NCBI GenBank assembly: GCA_040878325.1
Contig: JBBDMM010000014.1
Span: forward strand, 1 to 56,747
Direction of reading: 5' to 3'
DNA from: Acidimicrobiia bacterium
GTDB taxonomy: Bacteria > Actinomycetota > Acidimicrobiia > Spongiisociales > UBA11373
DNA length: 56,747 bases
Below are positions 39,844 to 47,887 of the stretch, in pieces. The position numbers and the translations under genes are program-made. Below the pieces are notes generated by a model. It did no database searches. It was not told where the DNA came from and was given only the letters and a program-made list of their open reading frames with translations. Numbering within the stretch: the stretch's first letter is position 1; each line of letters opens with the position of its first letter.

Positions 39844-39922
39844 CTCAGAGAGGAAGCAGTTTCCAGACAACCGCCACGGCCGCTCCGCGAGCGCCCTGAT
39901 GCGCGACGAAAGAAGACCAACC

Positions 39923-42154
39923 ATGCTCGAGCAAGGCACCAACCGAATGTCCAGGCGTTGGAGCACCGCAGGCCGAGCGCTCACCGTTGTGCTCATGGTG
40001 GGGGCGATGCTGTTCCCGGTGGTCTCCGTAGGCGCCGCCGTCACCCTCGTCGTCGACGGCGACGGGTTTGGAACGGCAGCCAACTGCGACGAGGGCGTCA
40101 CGGTGGCCTTTACGAGCATTCAGGCTGCGATCGACGTCGCCGTTGCCGGGGACACGGTGTTCGTTTGTCCTGGTACCTATGACGAGCGGTTGGACATCGA
40201 CGTCCAGATCACCCTCACCGGCTCCGGCATCGGCTCGACCATCGTTCAACCATCGTTCGCGCCGCCCGGGGGTGGCCACGGCGCCAACGCCGACGTCGAC
40301 ATCGACGATGCCGCCGACGGCACCATCATCGAGAGCATCTCGTTCGACTTCAACGGCGCCGCCGACAACCGCGGGGGCTGGGGCATCCTCATCTCCGACC
40401 TCGCCGGCCCCGATGTCACCGACGTCACGATCCGTAACAACGACATTCAGATGGGGGTAGGAGCAGGCGCGGCGGGTGCCGGGCAGGGGCTCGGAATCAC
40501 CACCGGCAAGGACGCCAACGTGGGTGGCCTGGTCATCTCGGGCAACGCTTTCCATGGTGACCCCACCGATACCGGGTCGGGAGCCGCCAACGGCGCCGAG
40601 GCGATCTATATCAACCCCAACACCTCGGGATCGGTGACGATCAGCGGGAACACCTTCGATCAGCACCTCTTCGTGGGCATCTCAGTGGAGTCCGACGACG
40701 TGACCGTCGTCGGGAACACGGTCGCCTCCACGATCGCGCCGCAGACAGCAGGGACCAACGGCATCCGGGTCAACGACTTCGTCGGCTCACGTGCCTGGTC
40801 GAACATCGTGATCGCCGACAACATCGTTGCGGGTTTCGAAAACGGCTTGCGGCTCGGCCCCAGCTCGACGGCGAGTTCGGGGATCGCGGTTTCCGTGACC
40901 GGCAACACGTTCTCCGACAACACCACCGCGATCCGAATTCGCCAGGACATCGATGCCACCGCCAATCACAATTCGATCGCAGGGACCTCGCTGACGACGG
41001 GAGTCGTGGTCGAGGCAGGGGCGCCGTCGGCCGATGCCGAGTGCAACTGGTGGGGCGACGCCACCGGCCCATCGGGGGATGGCTCCGGCTCGGGCAGCAC
41101 GGTGTCGCCCGGCGCGGATTTCACCCCCTGGCTGACCACGGACGACCTCTACGAGCTGTGCATCTCGGAAACCGTCGGAACCGGAGAATCCCTCACGACC
41201 GACTTCGACGCCGATGGGGCGTCATCGGAGGTACCGGTCGAAGTGGAAGTGTCGATCCCGGTTGGGGGCAACGCCGGCCCGGTGACGATCACCGAGACCA
41301 CCGGCGAGCTGGTCAGCGGTTACACCCTCTTCGGTACCCAGGTAGTGATCACCGCGCCGGCCCAGACGGCGACGGTGCCACTGGTGATCACTTTCACGCT
41401 CGATGCTTCGGTTATCCCCGCAGGGACCGTTGACAGGGCGATCGTCGTGTTCAAGGACGGAGTGGCCGTGCCCGGCTGCGTCGACACGATGGCGTCGCCA
41501 GACCCATGCGTCGCATCCCGGACGACATTGGCCGACCCTCACGCCGGTGATGTCGAGATCATCGTGCGAAGCTCGACGGCGTCGACATGGCTCTTCGGCA
41601 CGATCCTGAGGAAGTGCGCCGGGCTGGTACCGACGATCGTCGGCACTCCCTTCGACGACGCCATCGTCGGCACCACCGGTGACGACGTGATCTGGACCGC
41701 CGGCGGCAACGACACCGTCGTCAGTCTGGCCGGCAACGACACCATCTGCCTCGGACCCGGTGACGACATCGCCTACGGCGGCGACGGTGACGACGTCATC
41801 GGAGGCGGATCGGGAGTCGATGTCGTCTATGGGGACGCCGGCAACGACGAGATCAAGGGGCGGGGCGGCCCGGACACCCTCTACGGAGGACTTGGGAACG
41901 ATCTGCTCATCGGCAATGCCGGGGGCGACACGCTCTACGGCCACGAGGGCAGCGACATCCTCAGAGGCGCCCTTGGTGCCGACACCCTGCACGGCGGCGC
42001 GGAGGGTGACCTCCTCAGGGGCGGCGTGGGCGCCGACGCTCTTCACGGCGGGGAAGGCAACGACAAGCTGCAAGGCGGATCGGGTTTCGACACCGGATCC
42101 GGCGACGCCGGGACGGATACCTGCGGTGGGGTCGAATTGGCCTCGAGTTGCTGA
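39923..42154 (+). CDS. Secreted parallel beta-helix protein with RTX repeats
   Basis: A 743-residue protein with a signal peptide (about 10-38, ending SVGAAV). Residues of about 50-400 show right-handed beta-helix coils (VTFSIQAAIDVAVAGDTVFV-like opening, VSGNTF/ISGNAF/IADNIV ladders), typical of pectate-lyase-like or Omp-type surface proteins. A beta-sandwich region (about 400-570) and some 150 residues of RTX nonapeptides (GGDGDDVIGGGSGVDVVYGD) follow. No catalytic set could be identified, so it may be an adhesin or a glycan-binding enzyme. It diverges from the SpoIID-RTX gene. The ATG at 39923 is chosen; 39899 is possible. Confidence 0.8.
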   Translation: MLEQGTNRMSRRWSTAGRALTVVLMVGAMLFPVVSVGAAVTLVVDGDGFGTAANCDEGVTVAFTSIQAAIDVAVAGDTVFVCPGTYDERLDIDVQITLTGSGIGSTIVQPSFAPPGGGHGANADVDIDDAADGTIIESISFDFNGAADNRGGWGILISDLAGPDVTDVTIRNNDIQMGVGAGAAGAGQGLGITTGKDANVGGLVISGNAFHGDPTDTGSGAANGAEAIYINPNTSGSVTISGNTFDQHLFVGISVESDDVTVVGNTVASTIAPQTAGTNGIRVNDFVGSRAWSNIVIADNIVAGFENGLRLGPSSTASSGIAVSVTGNTFSDNTTAIRIRQDIDATANHNSIAGTSLTTGVVVEAGAPSADAECNWWGDATGPSGDGSGSGSTVSPGADFTPWLTTDDLYELCISETVGTGESLTTDFDADGASSEVPVEVEVSIPVGGNAGPVTITETTGELVSGYTLFGTQVVITAPAQTATVPLVITFTLDASVIPAGTVDRAIVVFKDGVAVPGCVDTMASPDPCVASRTTLADPHAGDVEIIVRSSTASTWLFGTILRKCAGLVPTIVGTPFDDAIVGTTGDDVIWTAGGNDTVVSLAGNDTICLGPGDDIAYGGDGDDVIGGGSGVDVVYGDAGNDEIKGRGGPDTLYGGLGNDLLIGNAGGDTLYGHEGSDILRGALGADTLHGGAEGDLLRGGVGADALHGGEGNDKLQGGSGFDTGSGDAGTDTCGGVELASSC

Positions 42155-42162
42155 CGCCCTGA

Positions 42163-42182
42163 GGGAGGGCTATGGCCCTCCC
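42163..42182 (+). terminator. Hairpin after the beta-helix RTX gene
   Basis: GGGAGGGC and GCCCTCCC arms around TATG start eight bases past the stop codon. No T-run follows, so termination would depend on the hairpin alone or on Rho. It is immediately followed by the inverted heptamer structure. Confidence 0.45.
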
Positions 42183-42184
42183 CG

Positions 42185-42329
42185 AGTCTCCAGTACCCAG
42201 TCCCCAGAGACAGAGGGTCCGAGAAGCGTCCTCCCCCCGGTCTTCGGCGGGGAGGACGTCTGTTCTCTTCCTGTCTTCCTGGAGACTGGAGATTGGAGAC
42301 TGGAGACTGGAGACTGGAGACTGGAGACG
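42185..42329. repeat. Inverted heptamer arrays flanking a 10-bp-stem hairpin
   Basis: Left arm: AGTCTCC, AGTACCC, AGTCCCC (42185-42205), the complement of the GGAGACT unit. Centre: a hairpin with CGTCCTCCCC and GGGGAGGACG arms around 42227-42258, which resembles the leader of the palindromic module. Right arm: seven GGAGACT-type units (42281-42329). The structure lies 35 bases upstream of the glycosyltransferase start. Confidence 0.8.
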
Positions 42330-42363
42330 TAATATCGGGAGCCTTCCCCACTCCGGAGGGCCA

Positions 42364-44292
42364 GTGAGCCGAGTCGCCCGGGCCATGAAGCGGTTCAATG
42401 CAGAGCGCCGACGGCGCGGCTGGCGAGCCGCCTTCGGGCTGGTGTGGCGGCGACTGCGCCGGACTGCAGATCCAACCCCGAGCGCCAAGGGCCTCCGCGA
42501 CCAACGCCACAAGCCGAAGGATCGAAGCCGCCGGCCCCAGGGCAAGAGAGGCCGAGGCGGGCGCAAGCGCAAGAAGAACCCTAAGAAGCGCCTGCCGACG
42601 GTTCAGGAATGGCTCGACGCCTACGGGTCGATCGAGCCGCCTGATCCCGGTCCCACGCGATTCACCGTCATCTGCCCGGTGCACGACGCCCCCCCGAAGT
42701 ATCTCCGGAAGTGCGTGCAGTCGGTGCTGGCACAGACCCATCCCCACTGGGAGTTGATCCTCGTCGACGATGCCTCGTCGAATCCTCGAACCATCGGCGA
42801 GTTGGACAAGCTGGCCGGGCTGGACGAGCGAATCCGCGTCGAGCGCCTGAAGACGAACCTTGGCATCGCCGGCGCAACCAACGCCGGCGCCGAGCTGGCT
42901 TCAGGTGAATATCTGGTGTTCCTCGACCAGGACGATCTCCTCGTCCCCACCGCCCTCGGCTGGCTGAGCACCTGCGCCCCCGAAGCCGACCTGATCTACA
43001 CCGACGAGGACAAGGTCGAAGAGGGAAGACATCGCGCCGCATTCTTCAAGCCGGCCTGGTCGCCCCGCCTCCTGCTCGGCGTCAACTACGTGAACCACAT
43101 CACCTGCCTGCGGACCTCAGTGTTTCGCCAGGCCGGTGGATTGCGCACAGGGCTCGACGGCGTCCAGGACCATGACCTCCTACTGCGGTTGTCCGAACAC
43201 CCGATGTCGGTGGCCCACCTGCCCAACATCCTGTATCACTGGCGAGCCTGGGAGGGCTCAGCCGCCGGAAAGCCCCAGGACAAGCTGCACATCGAGGCTC
43301 GCGGTATCGCCATCGTCGACGAGGCAATCCAGCGAAGGGGGTGGAACGCTCGCGCCTCCTTGGGGAACGGGGCTCCCTTCAACTACCGCGTCCTGTTCGA
43401 CCCGGAGCCCCAACCGCCGCTGGTCAAGGTCGTGATGCCGACCCGCGATCGCGCCAGGTTGCTCCGCCGCGCAGTCGATGGGGTGCTCAGCCGCACCGAC
43501 GGAATCCGGACCCATCTGGTGATCGTCGACAACGGGTCCCGGGCACCCGCCGCCATCGAGTTCCTGGACGAGGTGGGGAAGCGCGACGACGTCACCGTCC
43601 ACACCGTGGACGACGCGTTCAACTTTTCTCATCTGTGCAATGAGGGTGTTGCCGCGGGGCCGGATTCCGACCTCGTGCTTCTGCTCAACAACGACATCGA
43701 GATACGCCACCGCCGTTGGCTGTTGCAGCTCTCGGGATGGTTGCGAGATCCCGAGGTGATCGGCACGGGGCCGATGCTGCTCTACCCCGATGGACGGGTC
43801 CAGCACGGCGGCGTCCGGCTCAACTTCGGGCCGTTCGCGGGCCACTACGCGAGGACCCAGCCGAATCGGCCCCGGCCGAGCAGCCTTCATGACCAGGCGC
43901 GCGAGGTGTCGTGTCTGACCGCTGCATGCCTCCTGGTGCGGACCGCCGACTTCCACGCAGTAGGGGGGATGAACGAGGACCTGGCCATCGACTTCCAGGA
44001 CGTCGAGCTCTGCCTCCGGCTCGCGGCCGAGACCGGCGGCACATTCATGTACGACCCCACCTATCCCCTGACCCACGACGAGTCGGCCAGCCGCGGGCAC
44101 CTCGGCGCCGGCAGCCCCTACACGTTGGCGAGGATGCGATTCCTGTGGGGGGCGCAGCTCGACGAGCCCGATCCCTATTACAACCCCCACCTGAACGGCG
44201 GTTTCCACAAGGTGACCAAGGCATTCATCCCGGCCGATGTCGAGGAGCGGCTCGAACGCCTTGAACCGCGGTTCAGCCGCCCCTCGACCTGA
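42364..44292 (+). CDS. Two-domain GT2 glycosyltransferase with a basic N-terminal tail
   Basis: A 642-residue protein. Residues 1-75 are strikingly basic (RGKRKRGGRKRKKNPKKR-like runs of Arg/Lys). Domain one (about 98-330) has TVICPVHDAPPKYLRKCVQS and FLDQDDLLVP; domain two (about 350-600) has VKVVMPTRDRARLLRRAVDG, LLLNNDIEI and GGMNEDLAIDFQDVELCLRL. Such tandem GT2 enzymes often extend rhamnan-type glycans, fitting the neighbouring rhamnose genes. GTG start at 42364 follows GGAGGG. The basic tail may bind membrane lipids; the function is inferred. Confidence 0.85.
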   Translation: MSRVARAMKRFNAERRRRGWRAAFGLVWRRLRRTADPTPSAKGLRDQRHKPKDRSRRPQGKRGRGGRKRKKNPKKRLPTVQEWLDAYGSIEPPDPGPTRFTVICPVHDAPPKYLRKCVQSVLAQTHPHWELILVDDASSNPRTIGELDKLAGLDERIRVERLKTNLGIAGATNAGAELASGEYLVFLDQDDLLVPTALGWLSTCAPEADLIYTDEDKVEEGRHRAAFFKPAWSPRLLLGVNYVNHITCLRTSVFRQAGGLRTGLDGVQDHDLLLRLSEHPMSVAHLPNILYHWRAWEGSAAGKPQDKLHIEARGIAIVDEAIQRRGWNARASLGNGAPFNYRVLFDPEPQPPLVKVVMPTRDRARLLRRAVDGVLSRTDGIRTHLVIVDNGSRAPAAIEFLDEVGKRDDVTVHTVDDAFNFSHLCNEGVAAGPDSDLVLLLNNDIEIRHRRWLLQLSGWLRDPEVIGTGPMLLYPDGRVQHGGVRLNFGPFAGHYARTQPNRPRPSSLHDQAREVSCLTAACLLVRTADFHAVGGMNEDLAIDFQDVELCLRLAAETGGTFMYDPTYPLTHDESASRGHLGAGSPYTLARMRFLWGAQLDEPDPYYNPHLNGGFHKVTKAFIPADVEERLERLEPRFSRPST

Positions 44293-44301
44293 CGGCCCGG
44301 C

Positions 44302-45156
44302 TCAGCGCCGCTGCGAGCGCAACCGCTGCAGCCCCGCGACCAGCGGTAGCAGCGACGCCTCCCACGGTGGAAGGGGGTCCAACCCGAGGCCGGCGAGGCG
44401 CTCCGATCGGAGCACCGAGTACGCGGGTCTAGCCGCTCGGCGCGGATACTCCGCGCTGGAAACGGGCACCACGCGCTCCGGATTCAGGCCGGCGAAACCC
44501 ACCGCAGCTCGAGCGAGCCCGAACCAGGTGGTCTCACCTTGGTTGGTCAGATGGAGCAACCCCGTCGTTTCGGCGTCGACCGCTCCGAGGACGGCGCCAG
44601 CGAGGTCGTCGGCGATCGTGGGGCACCCGAACTGGTCGTCGACGACCCGCAATTCACCGGCACCTTCGCCGGCCAGTCGGAGAATCGTGTCCACGAAGTT
44701 GGGATGGGTCGCCGAGATGAGCCAGGAGCTGCGGACGACGAGCGCGCCGGGGTGCGCTTCCAGGGCGAGTTGCTCCCCCGCCTCCTTGGACCGCCCGTAG
44801 GCGTTCGCGGGTGAGGTCGGATCCGATTCGACATAGGGGCGGTCGCCGCGGCCATCGAAGACATAGTCGGACGAAAACGTGACGAATGGCAGCGACCGCT
44901 CGGCGGCCAGCCGGGCGAGCACGCCCACCGACACCGCGTTGACGGCGAAAGCCATCTCCTCATCGTCCTCGGCTTCGTCGACCACGGTGTAGGCCGCGCA
45001 GTTGATGATCGATGTCGGAGCCAGCGCCGCCACGGCCTCCCCGATGGTGCCGGGCTGGGTCAGGTCGAGTTGTCGTCGTGAGGGAAACGACGCGCCGGGT
45101 AGCAGTCGACGAAACGCCGAACCGAGTTGCCCCGATCCTCCAGTGACCAGGATCAC
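44302..45156 (-). CDS. rfbD: dTDP-4-dehydrorhamnose reductase
   Basis: A 284-residue enzyme for the last step to dTDP-L-rhamnose, NAD(P)H-dependent. The Rossmann motif VTGGSGQLGSAF is at the N-terminus, followed by INCAAYTVVDEAEDD, FSSDYVFDGRGDRPYVE and the catalytic YGRSK (Tyr-x-x-x-Lys). The GTG at 45156 is preferred because it overlaps the rfbA stop (GTGA). It converges with the GT2 gene at 44292. Confidence 0.93.
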   Translation of the reverse strand: MILVTGGSGQLGSAFRRLLPGASFPSRRQLDLTQPGTIGEAVAALAPTSIINCAAYTVVDEAEDDEEMAFAVNAVSVGVLARLAAERSLPFVTFSSDYVFDGRGDRPYVESDPTSPANAYGRSKEAGEQLALEAHPGALVVRSSWLISATHPNFVDTILRLAGEGAGELRVVDDQFGCPTIADDLAGAVLGAVDAETTGLLHLTNQGETTWFGLARAAVGFAGLNPERVVPVSSAEYPRRAARPAYSVLRSERLAGLGLDPLPPWEASLLPLVAGLQRLRSQRR

Positions 45157-46211
45157 TCGCCCCGGACCTCCGACCGTTCGCCGAGCATCATTTCGCAATA
45201 GCCCGACGGGCCTGAGCCCAGCAAGCGGCTGTCTCGACCGACGACGCTGTTTCGCAGCCGCCAGTCGTGAATCTGCACGCCGGGGAACACGATCGACTCC
45301 TCCACCACGGCATCAGTCAGGATCGAGTCCATTCCGATCGAGGTACTCGGGCCTACCGACACCCCTTCGAGCACGGCATCCCGCCCGATCACCACCGGTC
45401 CCCGCACCGTGCAGCCCACCAACTGCGCCCCTTCATCGACGTGGATCGGCCCTTCGATGGTGCAGTCGACGACTCGCCCCCGAATGTCGTCCTCGAGCTC
45501 CTCGAGGACGAGCTCGTTGGCGTGGAGGAGGTCCTCCTTCTTGCCCGTGTCCTTCCACCACCCGGTGACCAGGCTGGGCCGTACGGTCCGCCCGGAATCG
45601 ACCATGTACTGGATGGCATCGGTGATCTCGAACTCGCCGCGCGCCGATGGCTCGATGGCGCCGACCGCCTCAGCGACCGTGGAGTCGAAGAGGTATGCCC
45701 CCACCAGGGCGAGATCGGAGGGCGGATCCTTGGGCTTCTCCACCAGGCGGACCACGGCGCCGGCGCCGTCGAGTTCAACCACGCCGAAAGCACCAGGGTC
45801 CTCCACCCGGGCGAGGAGGATCTGGCAGTTGGGGCGCTCGCGGAGGAAGTCGTCGACCACCCCGTTGACGCCATGCTTGAGCAGGTTGTCCCCCAGGTAC
45901 ATGAGCACGTCGTCGCCGTCGACCCACGGCAGAGCCGTCTTGAGGGCGTGGGCCAGCCCCCGCGGCTGGTCCTGAACGATGTATGTCACCTCGAGGCCGA
46001 AGGCGGCTCCGTCCCCCACCGCCTGCCGAATCTCCCCGGCGGTGTCCGGGGCGACGATGAGCCCCACCTCCCGGATGCCGGCCGAAGCAAGGTCCTCGAG
46101 GCCATAGAACAGGATCGGCTTGTTGCCGACCGGCACCAACTGTTTCGCAATGGAGTAGGTGATCGGTCGGAGGCGGCTGCCGGTTCCACCACACAGAACG
46201 ACGCCTTTCAT
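45153..46211 (-). CDS. rfbA: Glucose-1-phosphate thymidylyltransferase, long form
   Basis: A 352-residue enzyme that makes dTDP-glucose from dTTP and glucose-1-phosphate. The nucleotide-binding loop is VVLCGGTGSRLRPITYSIAK; substrate residues are in MYLGDNLL and EKPKDPPSDLALVGAYLFD, with the metal Asp in GWWKDTGKKEDLL. Unlike the usual 290-residue RmlA it has a C-terminal left-handed beta-helix of hexapeptide type (GPIHVDEGAQLVGCTVRGPV), placing it in the long StrD-like class. It overlaps rfbB and rfbD by four bases each. Confidence 0.92.
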   Translation of the reverse strand: MKGVVLCGGTGSRLRPITYSIAKQLVPVGNKPILFYGLEDLASAGIREVGLIVAPDTAGEIRQAVGDGAAFGLEVTYIVQDQPRGLAHALKTALPWVDGDDVLMYLGDNLLKHGVNGVVDDFLRERPNCQILLARVEDPGAFGVVELDGAGAVVRLVEKPKDPPSDLALVGAYLFDSTVAEAVGAIEPSARGEFEITDAIQYMVDSGRTVRPSLVTGWWKDTGKKEDLLHANELVLEELEDDIRGRVVDCTIEGPIHVDEGAQLVGCTVRGPVVIGRDAVLEGVSVGPSTSIGMDSILTDAVVEESIVFPGVQIHDWRLRNSVVGRDSRLLGSGPSGYCEMMLGERSEVRGE

Positions 46212-47179
46212 GATGGTTGCGCCTTCAACGGCCTCCACCAGTCCTGCCGCTGCCGATACCACTCCACCGTGTCAGCGAGCCTTTCCTCGAGGGTATGGCG
46301 CGGGGCCCACCCCAGCGCTCTCATCTTGGACGAGTCGACGGCGTACCTCCGATCGTGGCCGGGGCGGTCGGTGACGAATTCGATCGCCGATTCGTCGGCC
46401 CCCATCAGTTCGAGCAGGGAGCGGGTGAGGTCGATGTTGGTGATCTGGGCGTTGGCGCCGATGTTGTAGATCTCGCCGGGGACACCCGCCTCCACAAGCA
46501 GGTGGATGGCCGCACAATGATCGTCGACGTGAAGCCAGTCGCGCTCGTTGCCCCCGTCGCCGTAGAGCGGCACCTTCCCGCCGTCGATCAGGTTGGTGAC
46601 GAACAGGGGGATGACCTTCTCGGGTGACTGGTACGGGCCGTAGTTGTTGGTGCACCGGGTGACGATCGGTTGGTAGCCATAGGTGACCCCGTACGACGAC
46701 ACCAGGAGGTCGGCCGCGGCCTTCGACGCCGAATAGGGGGAGGAAGGCACCAGCGGAGCGGCCTCGGAGGCGAAGCCGCTCTCGAGGGAGCCGTAGACCT
46801 CGTCGGTCGAAATCTGGATGAAGGTCGGCACCCCGTGGCGGCGGGCGGCGTCGATCACCATGCCGGTTCCCACCACGTTGGTCTCGAGAAACACCACAGG
46901 ACCGGTGATCGAGCGATCGACATGGCTCTCGGCGGCAAAGTTGACCACCACATCGTGCCCGGGGACGACGGTCTCGACGAGTTCCGGATCGCGAATGTCG
47001 CCATGAACGAAAGTGTGGCCCTCGAGCCCGTTCAACTCGTCGATGGTCGCTTCGACGCCGGCATAGGTGAGGGCATCAAGATTCGTGATCTGGGCACCCG
47101 CCTCATTCTCGAGAACATGACGAATGAAGTTCGAGCCGATGAAGCCCGCTCCGCCGGTGACCAGATATCTACGTGTCAT
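46208..47179 (-). CDS. rfbB: dTDP-glucose 4,6-dehydratase
   Basis: A 323-residue short-chain dehydrogenase. The NAD motif is VTGGAGFIGSNF. Catalytic residues are in QISTDEVYGSLE (Thr-Asp-Glu) and YSASKAAADLL (Tyr-x-x-x-Lys). NNYGPYQSPEKVIPLFV and GDGGNERDWLHVDDHC form the sugar-nucleotide site. It converts dTDP-glucose to the 4-keto-6-deoxy intermediate. The ATG at 47179 is 13 bases after the rfbC stop. Confidence 0.95.
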   Translation of the reverse strand: MTRRYLVTGGAGFIGSNFIRHVLENEAGAQITNLDALTYAGVEATIDELNGLEGHTFVHGDIRDPELVETVVPGHDVVVNFAAESHVDRSITGPVVFLETNVVGTGMVIDAARRHGVPTFIQISTDEVYGSLESGFASEAAPLVPSSPYSASKAAADLLVSSYGVTYGYQPIVTRCTNNYGPYQSPEKVIPLFVTNLIDGGKVPLYGDGGNERDWLHVDDHCAAIHLLVEAGVPGEIYNIGANAQITNIDLTRSLLELMGADESAIEFVTDRPGHDRRYAVDSSKMRALGWAPRHTLEERLADTVEWYRQRQDWWRPLKAQPS

Positions 47180-47192
47180 GCCGGTGCCTTCA

Positions 47193-47744
47193 TCAGTCGA
47201 ACAACGCGGCTTCGGCGAGGGTTGCGCCCCCGGCATCTCGCTCCGAGACCGTCGGCTGCCGTCCGTCCAGAGGCCAGTCGATGGCCATCTCGGGGTCGTC
47301 CCATCGCAGGCAGCGGTCGACGTCGGGAGCGTAATGAGCCGATGACTTGTAGAGCACATCCGCCACTTCGCTGAGGGTGAGGAAGCCGTGGCCGAATCCG
47401 AGAGGAATCCACAACTGCAGCGCATTGTCCTCGGTCAGCTCGACCCCCACCCATTTCTTGAAGGTGGGTGAGCTCCGCCGCAGGTCGACGGCCAGATCCC
47501 ACACCGAGCCCCGCGTCACCCGGACCAGCTTCCCCTGGGCATGTGGCGGCAACTGATAGTGAACGCCTCGCAGCACGCCCGAGAAGGATCGCGAGTGGTT
47601 GTCCTGCACGAACTCGACGTCTTCCCCCACGACCTCCGCAAAGGTCCGCCGATTCCAACTCTCCATGAAGAAGCCACGGTCGTCACGGAAGACGTCGGGG
47701 TCGAGCAAGACAGGTCCGCGGAGTCCAAGGTCGATCTTCTTCAT
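47193..47744 (-). CDS. rfbC: dTDP-4-dehydrorhamnose 3,5-epimerase
   Basis: A 183-residue cupin enzyme. RGVHYQLPPHAQGKLVRVTR carries the catalytic His and substrate residues, RDDRGFFMESWN opens the fold, and PLGFGHGFLTLSEVADVLYK closes the barrel. First gene of the rfbCBAD operon. The ATG at 47744 is chosen because the open frame upstream is translated repeat DNA. The upstream gap holds CCTCCCG heptamers and a 20-bp direct repeat that may be an operator. Confidence 0.93.
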   Translation of the reverse strand: MKKIDLGLRGPVLLDPDVFRDDRGFFMESWNRRTFAEVVGEDVEFVQDNHSRSFSGVLRGVHYQLPPHAQGKLVRVTRGSVWDLAVDLRRSSPTFKKWVGVELTEDNALQLWIPLGFGHGFLTLSEVADVLYKSSAHYAPDVDRCLRWDDPEMAIDWPLDGRQPTVSERDAGGATLAEAALFD

Positions 47745-47773
47745 GGTCGCCCAGCGACGATAGTGGCAGCCCG

Positions 47774-47801
47774 CCTCCCGCCTCCCTCCTCCCGCCTCCC
47801 G
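47774..47801. repeat. Tandem heptamer CCTCCCG, four copies
   Basis: CCTCCCG, CCTCCCT, CCTCCCG, CCTCCCG, 30 bases upstream of the rfbC start. The same unit recurs at 50956-50983. Confidence 0.8.
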
Positions 47802-47804
47802 GCA

Positions 47805-47849
47805 GCCTTCATGACATCGTTCCGTCCCTGCCTTCAAGACATCGTTCCG
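47805..47849. promoter_or_regulatory. 20-bp direct repeat upstream of the rhamnose operon
   Basis: GCCTTCATGACATCGTTCCG occurs twice (47805-47824 and 47830-47849) with one mismatch and a 25-bp centre spacing. Two near-identical sites a little over two helical turns apart upstream of rfbC suggest an operator, but a simple local duplication is equally possible. Confidence 0.4.
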
Positions 47850-47887
47850 CGGGCGCCGCGGTACGGCGAATCGCCAGTCGCCTCCGG

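Noticed and set aside
39760-39922. Cyclic-di-GMP riboswitch in the leader of the beta-helix RTX gene
   Set aside because: A few GEMM-like words (AAAGCC, CCTAAGG) are present, but the paired helices do not line up. The sigma-28-type promoter explains the same bases better.
45267-46469. Rightward open frame of 400 codons over rfbA
   Set aside because: Shadow frame; the leftward strand encodes an intact thymidylyltransferase with all motifs.
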